Assembly: GCF_001659605.2 (NCBI RefSeq)
Contig: NC_035165.2
Span: 12,892,445-12,956,444 of the forward strand
Direction of reading: 5' to 3'
DNA from: Manihot esculenta
Lineage: Eukaryota > Streptophyta > Magnoliopsida > Malpighiales > Euphorbiaceae
DNA length: 64,000 nucleotides
The position numbers and the translations under genes were made by a program. This document shows positions 35,911-46,278 of the stretch, one piece after another (positions within the stretch are counted from its first letter, which is position 1; each line of letters begins with the position of its first letter). Below the pieces are notes generated by a model. That model worked only from the letters and a program-made list of their open reading frames with translations, ran no database searches and was not told the DNA's origin.

Positions 35911-38223
35911 GGTAGGAGTGTGAGGTGTGGTCTAAGCTCAAAAGGGTCCACTAATACAACCTAATGTGGTTCATCAAGGTCACGCATAGTGTCCCTATTT
36001 ATCACCAGCCACTGCACTTTGGGTCCCTCCACCTTAAAAGTTCCCATTTACTAGCTCCCAATGCTTTGAATGGATGGAATGTACTAAATGGACTTCCCTA
36101 AATGTATTACAAGTCCAAACAAATCAAAATCTATTTCTCTAAGAAAAAGAAAAAAGAAGAAAGAAAGGAAGAGATAGAGAAAAGAAGATTGGAAGAACAA
36201 GATTAGAATTTCTTGAGCATTTAGCAGATCTTTCAGAATTGTTCAGTAACCTCTGAGAAAAAATAAACACAAGAAGACAAAATAATAACCTGAATCAGAG
36301 CCTCAAGGATGAATTACAATGAATATAGAATATAAAGACGTGGTAGTAGAATGGCTTGCTCACATTTTCCTCCTATAAATTTATTTTTAATTTTTATTTG
36401 TTTTGAGGAACTAGATAGAAAAAATATATATATTATCTGCAATTTTTTTAAATTTTCTTTTATATATAAAAGAAAAAAAAGTTTTAAAGCAATAGAAATT
36501 AAAAAATTTCTGAATTTCCATCCAAATATTTTCCACCGATTTAAAGTTAAACTCCAATTAGAGCAATTTTTAATTAAAAAAAAAAAAAACTTCTCAATTG
36601 CGAATCATGATTGCAGGGAGGTAGTCTGCAGTAGCCGATCGAACCGTCCCTAGGGCCCCACCACACACGTACCAATTTTGAGCCCATACTAATCAACCAA
36701 TTTTTTTTTAAAAAAAAGAAATTTTAAAACGTTTTTTTAATTTAAAAAAGGAAAAATATAATCGGTGAGTAAATGTCGAAAGATCGAACCAACAATACTA
36801 ATATAGCCTCCACGTGAGAGGGAGAAAGATAGAACGTAAATCACAATCTTATCCACCGGCACATGAAAAGTTAATATCACGATAATAAGAGTGCATGTTT
36901 CTATGGGCCATAATGAGGAGAGGCCCCAAACTGCTGGCAACCAAATATTTCAATTTCACAAAATAATATGTATATATAAAACTAATAAAATAGATAAGAG
37001 TACGGACAAAGATGAAGGGGGGTACACGTGATGTTCACGAGACAGACATGGTCTGTGTCCTTGACATTGAAGACAACCTAGTTTATGATATGTTTTTGAA
37101 CCACATTCTTTATTTGCTATGCCCATCACCTCTACCTGTGTCTGCTTTGTTTTTATTTTTATTTTTATTTATTTTATATATGTGGAGCTTCAGCTTCCCA
37201 TCGCTTTCCCTTTTTGGTAGAATAAGGACCTCTTGGCTAATTTTTCGTTTGACCTACCACTAACTAAAAGTGTTACATCAGTTGTAAAATAGAGTGTTGG
37301 TATATAGTCAATTTTAACAATAGTTTAAGTTTATTCCTCAGTTATGAATTATACGTGCGTGTATTTATTTTAAAAAATATGTATATAAATTAAAAAATAA
37401 ATCAATACATATACATAATATAATATAAATTTTAAATTAATTTTCTTTTTAAATGGAGTTTGAGAATGAGAGTAGAACATGAGATCTCTCAAATTTACTC
37501 AGATACATGTACTATCAGATTAAATCTGTGAGTGTTAAATTAAAATTTTTTAAAGTGTTTTCATCTTTAAAATATATATATATTAATTATTTTTTCTTTA
37601 CACGGAATTCAATTTATTCAAATAATTTAATTACGATTATAATAAATTTTAGTCCAACATTATTTGGACCATCTTTAAATATATAGAATCTTGAATTCGA
37701 CTACAATTTAAAATCACTAAAAGAGTTTTTATTTATTTATTTATAAGATAGTTAAATTTATTTATAAATAAAGATTTATAAATGGATAAGTGAGAAATTG
37801 GTTTGTGGATAAAAAAATTTTAAAATAATTCAATAATATATAGTAGAAACTCGTAAAACGCTTTTAAAACAATCGAATTTTTCCAGTAAAAATAAAAAAA
37901 CACTATAAATTTTTAATAAAATTAAAAAATACATTACTCGTACTATTAAACACAATAATAACAACCATCAAAGTAAACTAAACTGATCTTTTCAAACCGC
38001 ATCATAATTGAATTTGAAAAAACTAGAAAAGGCGCACTAAATAATCACAATACTCAATTTTATATATATACATATATATATATATATAATATTTAATCGA
38101 AACACTTATTATCAAATAATTAACTACTTAATTTTAAATAAATTTATAAATTAAAATTACATTTTAAGTTAAAAAGTTAAAACCCATTAATACCAAACAC
38201 TCACTAAAAAAATTAGGAATATT
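35911..38223. other. Intergenic DNA (upstream of the DVL/RTFL gene and beyond)
   Basis: Contains a purine-rich AAAGAAGAAAGAAAGG tract (36140-36200) that may lie in regulatory DNA of the peptide gene. The rest is AT-rich sequence. An open stretch at 37012-37263 has no recognisable motif. No gene supported. Confidence 0.45.
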
Positions 38224-38857
38224 TTAATTTCTAGGTATTACTATTATTAACAAACCAGTCCCTACATTTTTAAAAATCTATTAAAATGTTTTTATTTTTT
38301 CTTTTTATCAACGAAATAGTCATTCAATCATCTTTTCCATTAAAAATAGATGAATAATGAGAGAGAGAGTTTTTAAAATCCAAATTTTTTCTCAAATAAA
38401 ATCTCTTATTTAGTCCTTGGATATTGCCATTATTAACAAGACAGTTCCTGCATTTTTAAAAATATATTAAAACATTTTTATCTTTTTTTAAATCTACTAA
38501 AACGTTCTTGTCTTTTCTCTCAATCAATGAAATAGTTCATCCTCCTCCTCTTTCTCCTCAAAGAAGAAGATAAAGAAGAAGAAGATAAAGAAGAAGATGA
38601 TGAAGATAAAGAAGAATCAGAATCAGAATCGAAGAAGAAGAGGAGAAGGAGGCATTTAGAAGAAAAAGAAGAAGAATCAAAATCAGAATCGAAGAAGAAA
38701 AAGAAGAATGGGTAATTTAATTTTTTATTATATTTTTAACGGCAGAAATAGACAGAAAGACTATTTTATTGGCGGAGAGAAAAGATAAGAATATTTTAAT
38801 AGATTTCTAAAAATATAAAAACCGACTTATTAATAATAGTAATATCTAAAAATTAAA
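38224..38857. mobile_element. Foldback element with purine-rich centre
   Basis: The left arm (38224-38320) pairs as an inverted repeat with the right arm (about 38757-38857) over about 100 bases; both contain TATTACTATTATTAA and AAATCTATTAAAAT in matching order. A second, diverged copy of the left arm in direct orientation lies at about 38403-38535. The centre (38560-38706) is a GAAGAAGATAAAGAAG-type repeat. No coding potential. The class is uncertain (foldback or MITE-like). Confidence 0.7.
38560..38706 (+). repeat. Purine-rich GAA/GATAAA/TCAGAA repeat
   Basis: Imperfect repeats of GAAGAAGATAAA and AATCAGAATCAGAATCG, almost strand-asymmetric (A and G on +). The block GAATCAGAATCGAAGAAGAA-like is itself duplicated. 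It forms the loop of the foldback element. Confidence 0.8.
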
Positions 38858-39188
38858 TAATAAATCTTCCAAAAAATTATTACTGTGATAACTACACTTT
38901 TCAATTCCCTTGCATCAAATTCCCCTACCAAATTAAAAAAACAAAACATAAGTAGACTTCACTTGCCTAGTAATAAAATAGTTGCTATATGGCCTTACAA
39001 TGATTAATATTCATTCAAAAGTTTCCTTATATATAATGCTTTTTTTTTTATCCATATTACAACATTTTTAAATTCTTAATCATTTTCTATATTAGGGCCT
39101 TCAAAACTTTCTGGTGCTATGATCTCTTGGCAACAATTATTCAAAATATATATCCAAAATTACTTATTTATATTTTGACATGATATAT

Positions 39189-39713
39189 TAATATGGCATA
39201 ATAATCATCCAAAATATGTCATGAGCTATCACCATAGGACAGGTCCACGTGGTAAGACTCTAATAAGTTATGATATGCGGGTGTGAAAGTCTCACCTATA
39301 AAAATAAACATACAGACATCATAACACTCAATGCTCAGAACAACACAAGACTCGCCCTCTTCTGAACTGGTCGAACCTCTCATTACATAAGTTAACATTA
39401 GATAATAGAATCTAGAAAATTCCCATTATATCTATAATCGCAAGATCTCTTATCCATTAGCCGGTACTAGTCGGATTTCTAGGAGATTCAATAATTAACT
39501 CCATCTTTTTACAATATAAAAGCAAAACATATACAGAGTTCAAGGTGCGCATTCTTACACACTCATTGTAAGCTCAAGATATCTATTACACTCACTTTTT
39601 CTGGCAATTTATTAACTTGAGCGTCGGAGTGGCTGACCATAGGCGCTAACCACCTCACTATTTCTCTTTTGCAAATTCACCAGTCACTTTTTAACTTATT
39701 TTCAGCTACATCA
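39189..39713 (+). repeat. 5' LTR of element A
   Basis: 525 bp, aligned end to end with 48559-49073. Shared landmarks include GGATTTCTAGGAGATTCA and CCTCACTATTTCTCTT. The start TAATATGGC appears mutated from TGATATGGC seen in the partner. The end is ACATCA. Confidence 0.85.
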
Positions 39714-39826
39714 TTTGGTTCTGCAGCTGGAAGATCCACTGAATTTTTCTTGTTCATTTAGATTAAAATCCAATTTTCTATTCATTTTCTCCCTAAAAAT
39801 ACCTTTCATTTCCCATTACTCTCGAG

Positions 39827-42370
39827 ATGGCAGAAAAATCACGAGCTATTGCTAAGTCTGATGCTAACAAAGGAGCTCTCGTCTCCTCCACCCCTAGTAG
39901 CGGATAAAACACTCCTTTTTAGTGAATGAAGCAGACCTCAACAATTTGAATAATGAGCAGATGTTTCAATATATCAAAAAGTTGCAGGCAACTCTCGAGC
40001 AATATAAAGCTCAAAAGGAAGCCTCATTTATGGTTCTCAGAATAAGGAGGAAGCTTCCTTCGAGATCCCGAGGATTGAAACAGAAGCAATTCAAACACAG
40101 TCCAAAAGGAAGGCCAAGTTCGAGGATAAAGAGTCATCAGACAAGGCCCCAAAAGACGACGACTAGAAGCTGATTCATGCAGTATAAAGGTACTAAAAGG
40201 AGTAGGAGGAGGATTACAGTTTGGACAGTGCTTCCCCTCTATTGGAGGAAGTTCTTGCAAAGACGCTTCCCAAGAAGTTTAAGCTGCCTAGTTTAGAAAA
40301 ATATAATGGTACTGCAGACCCCAAGAGTCACTTGGCTATCTTCTAAACAATGATGTAGATGTAGGACATCAATGATTTTGTACTATACCGAGTCTTCCTA
40401 TCCACACTCACAGGTTTGGCTCAGAAGTGGTACCAACATTTGAGCCTAGGTTCTATTAACAATTTTACACAACTTGCTATATTATTTAAGTCTAAATTTA
40501 TTATCTGCATACCTCCTAAAAATCTCTTCTCAAACTTGCAAAAAATCCAACAAGAAGAGGGTGAGTCTTTAAGAAGCTTTATGTCACGTTTCAATGCTAA
40601 AGCAATATAGGTTGAAGAATTGAATCATGAAATAGCGTGTGAGGCATTGAAAAATGGAAACTTGCAACATCAAGTTCATAGACTCTTTAATTAATAACCC
40701 TGTCACTACTTATCAGCAGCTGATGGATAAAGCTCATAAATATATAAGGCTAGATGATGAAGTCCAGGCGTTGAGGGAAGATAAGATGATGAGTTAAAAT
40801 AAAACCCAGAAGCCAAAACGGTGAGGCTATAAAGGAAACCACAAGAATTATCTAGTGTCCCAAGAAAGGGACAACCGAGGTAAGTATAAGAATTATACAC
40901 CATTAAATGACTCATGAATGTATATTTTAATGTAGATTAGGAAAAAATGATAAAGAGATCAAATGGCTCTCCAAGCTCAACCCTGATAAAGTCGGTAGGC
41001 AAGACAAAATCAAATATTGTCGATTCCACAAAGATCACGGGCATACAACAGAGGAATGTCGATAGCTAAAAGATAAAATCGAGAGATTGATAAGGGACAG
41101 CATGCTCCGAAAGTTCGCTAGAAAGTATAAAGATGAAAGGAGACCCGGGCCTAAGGTAAGAACTTCTAAAAATACCATTAATAGTGAACCCATTGGGGTT
41201 ATACATGTGATCACAGGTGTCCCTAATGATGGTAAGGGCAAGATCAAGCGTGTCGTTGAGGACATTTTGTTTATAGAGCAAGAGCCATGGGCAAAGCATG
41301 AGATAAAGTTTAGACTTGCAGATAAGGTGATGGGGTATTTTCACAATAACCCACTAGTCATCAATGTTCGTTTGAACAGGTATGATGTAAGGTGAGTTTT
41401 GATCGACACAAGTAGTTTTGTCAATCTCATTGCTTTAAAAGTTTTTAATAAGTTAGTTTAAATAAAAATAACCTTGCTAAAGTCTCCTATCCGTTAGTAG
41501 GATTAGGGGACAAAATCGTGGCAGTATTGGGCATCATTAATCTCCCTCTTGTGCTCGGAAATGAGAAGCACAAGCAGGAGTTGTATGCAGAGTTAGCGGT
41601 GATAGACATTCCATTCGCCTACAATGTAATACTCAGTCGCCCAGTTTTAAACTTCCACGGGATAGTTATTAACATGGATGCTATGTGTTTAAAGTTGCTA
41701 GCTATAGGAGGATTGGTTGTTATTCGAGGTAGTCAGAAGTCAGCACAGGAATGTTACAGACACTCTATGAAAAGCCTTGAAAAGGCAACGATGCCGATCG
41801 ATCTATTGAAAAATTCTCATACAAAGTCAGAATCACTAGACCCGATAGAAGAAGTCCAACTGAAAACCAATAAAAAGATACATTTTGGAACTACATTAAG
41901 CAATAAAGTAAAAGATCATTTAATAGAATTATTAAAATGCGGAATGGCCACTTTCGCTTGGTCTCTAGAAGATGTGATAGGTGTAGATCTGACTCTAATC
42001 ACCCATAAATTGTCCAAAAGAAAAAAAATTTCCACCGAAGAGATAGTAGGTGATTAAGAAGGAGGTTAACAAGCTTTTAAGTGCAAGACTAATAGAAGAG
42101 GTCCAGTATCCTACATGGCTTGCTAATATAGTACTGGTTAAGAAGTCAAATGGAAAGTGGAGAATGTGTGTGAACTTCACTGATCTGAATAAGTCGTGTC
42201 CAAAATATCATTATCCACTCCCATCCATTGACAGTTTAGTAGACTCTACCTCAAGCCACACCGTGGTCTCTTTCCTATTTGCCATTTTAGGTTACCATCA
42301 AATCTTAATGGACCCCGAGGAGATACAATTCAACCTTGACCAAGCTGAGTTTTTACAAAAGTGTGATTAG
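39827..42370 (+). pseudogene. Element A gag-protease-RT remnants
   Basis: ATG 39827 starts a gag reading MAEKSRAIAKSDANKGAL, which stops after about 26 codons. Later blocks include FKLPSLEKYNGTADPKSHL, LAQKWYQHLSLGSINNF and IQQEEGESLRSFMSRFN (gag core), then [15 protein letters not shown] (a zinc-knuckle-like C-H-C motif). The protease block is VLIDTSSFVNLIALKVF, with DTS where DTG is usual. RT appears at 42050-42370 with LVKKSNGKWRMCVNFTDLNK and VVSFLFAILGYHQI, and is lost before the catalytic YMDD region. Many in-frame stops and shifts. Non-functional. Confidence 0.85.
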
Positions 42371-42389
42371 AATGGCAGTCTATAAGAAT

Positions 42390-42640
42390 AAAATGTCCTA
42401 AATATTCAACAGTAGAGTCAAACCTCAAGTCTTTAATATAGAAAATTTAGTTCTTAAAAGGACTGATGTAACAAGCGGTAGTGTTGAGTCAGGTAAATTG
42501 GATGAAAACTGGAAAGAACCGTTTATGGTCTTGAAGCTTATTTGTCCTGAAGCTTATAAGTCAGCTAAGTTAGATGGTCGGGTCATTCCAAATTCTTAGA
42601 ATATCTATAATTTACGCATGTTTTATCAATATATATTAAT
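42390..42640 (+). pseudogene. Element A integrase C-terminal remnant
   Basis: Reads LVLKRTDVTSGS, GKLDENWKEPFMVLKLICPE, then AKLDGRVIPNS, a stop, and NIYNLRMFYQ. This is the GPY/F-type tail of gypsy integrases. It follows the RT fragment within tens of bases, which shows a deletion of roughly 2 kb or more of pol. Confidence 0.7.
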
Positions 42641-43179
42641 GAGGTATTTTTTTCATGTGTTGTATGTTATTCAATTATGAGGAATGATGGTTTGCCATAA
42701 TTTAAGAGCCGACCATTAAGCATTATTCAAGGATAAGCCATAAGGCGGATAGCCGCCAAGCACATGACCGAGTGTTAGTCCCGTTAATTAAATTTCTAAG
42801 GCATTTTATGTCAAGCCACAAGGCGGGTAACCACCAAGCACATGACCAGGTGTTAGTCCTACTAATTAAATTTCTAAAATATTTTATGCCAAGTCACAAG
42901 GCAAGTAACCGTGAGGCACAAGACCGGGTGTTAGTCTCATTAATTAAATTTCTAAGACATTTTATGGCAAAGCCACAAGTGTAATACCCAGCTAGATCCC
43001 GGCATCGGAATCCCGACTTCACGGCGGAATCTCTGTTGGAATCTGGAATTTCTGGGGATGCCAGAGTCTTCTAGGGGGGTTAAAATGTGTTTTCTAAAAT
43101 GTTTTCACATGGTTTTATGGTTTTAAATGGAAAAGGAATTGAGTTTTGAAAAGAGTAGGCTAAGGAGACATTTGCCAGG

Positions 43180-44256
43180 TTCGGCCGCCGAAAGTCAAGT
43201 TCGGCCGCCGAACATGGGGCTGTTTCGGGAGTGCTTTAGGCTTCCAAAAGTGTGAGGGCAGAAACCAGGTTCGGCCGCCGAACCTCAAGTTCGGCCGCCG
43301 AACATGCATGAGTTTAGAAGGCACGTTAGGCTGCCGAAGGTAGTTGACCAGGCCACCTATAAAAGGCCCTCAGACCGAAAATGGGCGAGTTTTCTCCCCA
43401 TTCTCGAGCTCAGGTGTGTTCATGTCCTCCTCTAGTCATTTTCATGCTTTTCTTCAAATCCTTCACGTTTTATAAGCTACATGGTTGTTTTGAAGAGTTT
43501 TAAAGCTTGGATCAAGGTTTGGAGAGCTTGGAGACTTCAAGGGCTTGGGTTCTCCATATCTCAAACTTTGGGTCGCACCAACCCTCGATCTTCAAGAGGT
43601 AAGTGTAGATCTATGCTTTCCTTTATGTTTTAAAGAAGTTTTAAGCAAGTTTGAAGATGTTTTGATGGTTGAGTATGGGTAGATATGCATGTTAGGGTTT
43701 ATGTGGGTTTTATGCCCAATGTATGTTTATGTGATGTGTTTGAGCTAGTGTATGCTTGTGGGAGAGTGTATGCATGATTGGGAAAGAGCAAGTGAGATTG
43801 TGGGATGTTTTGGTGGTTTTGGCCTATGTGGGTCATAAGCTACCTATGTATGCTTTTGATGTTATTTTTTTGGAGTTTAATCTAGTTGTTAAGCTCCTTT
43901 ATGCATGACTAGGGTTTATGCTTGGTTTTGAGAATTTTAGGCATGTTTTAAGAGGTTGGAGGCTTGTTTTGAGAGGTTGGGAGGCTTGTATGCACAAGGG
44001 CTGAGTTCTGGAAGAACTCAGGTTCGGCCGCCGAAGGTGGTTTCGGCCGCCGAACCTGCCTAAGGTTGCATGATTGGCCGCCAAACCTTGCCCCCGAAAG
44101 TTGTGTTTCGGAGCAGGAGCAAACTTTTGGCCACCGAAGGTGATGTTCGGCCGCCGAAAGTGCCTGACTTTCGTCTCTGGAGAGAAGGTTCGGCCGCCGA
44201 AGGTGCCCCCGAACCTGCATGACTTTCGTCTCTGGAAGGGACCTTCGGCCGCCGAA
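43180..44256 (+). repeat. TTCGGCCGCCGAA motif clusters in the LTR-like insert
   Basis: Exact copies start at 43180, 43200, 43270, 43290, 44023, 44042, 44146, 44189 and 44244. Variants such as TTGGCCACCGAA and GGCTGCCGAA lie between. The first four flank the region just upstream of the TATA box in two pairs 20 bp apart. The unit is a 6-bp inverted repeat (TTCGGC/GCCGAA) around one C. Confidence 0.95.
43358..43366 (+). promoter_or_regulatory. Candidate TATA box of the LTR-like insert
   Basis: TATAAAAGG, the strongest TATA match in this insert, lies 56 bases after the fourth TTCGGCCGCCGAA copy. It is likely the retroelement promoter, with the motif pairs in the position of upstream elements. 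Confidence 0.6.
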
Positions 44257-44697
44257 AGTGCCACCGAAAGTGCCCTGTCCAGCCCTTTCATGGGTGTTTT
44301 CTATGATTGTTTTGAGGATGTTTTAGGGGGTTTTTGGGGAGTTGTTTATGTATTGTTTAGAGTATGTTTGGCACCTCACTGGAGTCCATCTATGTAGAAT
44401 TGGACCCGAGGAACCAAGGTGCTTAGCAGTGTTAGCTGCCTCAGAGTCGGTCCAGAGCTAGTCAAGGTGAGTAGAACATAACTCTTTTTATATTAAAGAA
44501 ATTGAATGATCAAAGCATGTTCATGCATCATGAATGCCATGTTATGTAATAGGTTGTTGCATTAGAGATCACGAATATGTTGCATTGCATATTACGATGT
44601 ATGATGATGTGGATGAATATTGGATGATCCATTAGCCCTCAGTATAATGTGATATGACTTAATATGATACGATATGACATGTATGGCATGATAGGAA

Positions 44698-44866
44698 ATG
44701 AAAGACCAGGCGTGGCCGTATCGCCCCTAGCATAGAACATGAAAGACCAGGTATGGCCGTATCGCCCCTGGCATAGAGCAAGGAAGACCAGGTGTGGCCG
44801 TATCGCCCCTGGCATAGAGTTATGTGAAGTCCAGGCGTGGCCGTATCGCCCCTGGCATAGAGCATT
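44698..44866 (+). repeat. Four-copy 41-44-bp tandem repeat in the LTR-like insert
   Basis: Each unit contains GACCAGGCGTGGCCGTATCG followed by CCCCTGGCATAGAGCA, with small differences. Copies begin near 44701, 44742, 44783 and 44827. Confidence 0.9.
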
Positions 44867-46278
44867 GTTGGACTTATTATGAGATGAGATCTAGATGTAG
44901 AGGGCTAATGGTGACGAATTCATCCTTGATGTGTATTGTTTGTGATGTGATGCATGTCATGAAAGCATATGATATAATAAACTGTTTTTCTCTTTAGTTC
45001 TGCTCACTGGGCTTTTTAGCTCACCCCTCTCCCCTAACCCCAGGTTTGTAGGGTCAGAGATAGTCAGGAGATCAGCAGGTTATATCCATGGTCAAGTTTA
45101 TGTAATAGTTTAGTAGTGGACATGATGTAAGGTAGAGATATGTATCGAAATGTAATATGTTATGATGTAAAATAATGTAACGTAATAGTTAGAGTTGTGC
45201 TTAGCCCTAGAAGTGTGGTTAATCCCTTTGTACATGGTCCTTATGTATGTTTTATTATGAGACAGGAAAAGCCAAGCTTAATGTACGTTGCCCCACGAGA
45301 GTAGATGATGAGAACTCTAGTGTTGGGGTCTATGATTATGAGTTGTGCATGCACAGGTTAAGCTTGGTGTTCGAAAGAAAGAAAAAGTTTACAGTTTTAT
45401 GTTTTAAAGTTTATGCTTATGTTTGATCATGTATGGGATTATGCCAGATGTACAGGATGTATGTTAGGCTTGCTACGGGTCCCGGCGACCTTAAGTCGAT
45501 CTGGATCCTAGCGCCGGTAGCGGTCCGATAACTGCCAAGCACATGACCATGTGATAGTTTCATTAATTAAAATTTTAAGGCATTTTATGCCAAGACACAA
45601 GGTGGGTAACCGCCAGGCACATGGCTGAGTGTTAATCCCTTTAATTAAATTTCTAAGGCATTTTATGCCAAGCCCTAAGGCAGGTAATTGTTAGTCACAT
45701 GACCGGATGTTAGTCTCTTTAATTAAATTTCTGAGGCATTTTATGTGAAGGCCACAAGGCAGGTAACCACCAAGCACATGACTGGGTGTTAATCCCATTA
45801 ATTAAATTTCTAAGGCATTTTAAGTCAAGCCACAAGGTGGATAACCGTCAGACACATAACTAGGTGTTAGTCCCTTTAATTAAATTTTTGAGATATTTTA
45901 TGCCAAAGTCACAAGGCAGATAACTACCAGGCACTTGAACGGGTGTTATCCCGTTAATTAAATTTCTAAGGCATTTTATGCCAAAACCACAAGGTGGGTA
46001 ACCGCCAGACACTTGACCGAGTGTTAGTCTCGTCAATTAAATTTCTAAGGCATTTTACATCAAGGCCACAAGTCGGGTAATCGCTAAGCTAATTACTGGG
46101 TGTTAGTCCCGTTAATATAATTATCCAAGTTATTTAAGTTTCATTTTGGCGATTGGTCTGAGAAAATAACTGGATGAGAGTTATGGTTATGTTCATTTTT
46201 AATATAGTACTGATCCTACAAGTACTTGGAAAAAATAGAGACAAAAGATGGAAGAAAATGCTTTTCATTAAGGAAATA

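Larger units (their letters stand above)
42980..45527 (+). mobile_element. LTR-like insert (probable solo LTR, 3' end truncated)
   Basis: It begins abruptly inside a 78-bp repeat unit with TGTAATACCC, a common start of gypsy LTRs. After 2.55 kb it ends at GGTAGCGGTCCG, where the tandem array resumes. There is no PBS, PPT or pol frame, so it is best read as a solo LTR. The lack of a terminal TG...CA match and of a target duplication indicates loss of its extreme 3' end. It contains a TATA box (TATAAAAGG, 43358-43366), nine exact TTCGGCCGCCGAA motifs and a short 41-44-bp tandem array. A Tekay-like origin is possible but not shown. Confidence 0.7.
42727..46120 (+). repeat. 78-bp tandem array in the 3' part of element A (interrupted)
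   Basis: About eleven copies of a unit of roughly 78 bp containing CCACAAGGCGGGTAACCGCC, GCACATGACC, GGTGTTAGTCCCGTTAATTA and AATTTCTAAGGCATTTTATG. Copies lie at 42727-42979 and 45528-46120, split by the LTR-like insert at 42980-45527. Related units occur on the minus strand in element B (60620-61120). Confidence 0.88.

Noticed and set aside
42727..46120. Regular repeats considered as a CRISPR array
   Set aside because: The units are contiguous tandem copies without unique spacers, in a plant retrotransposon.
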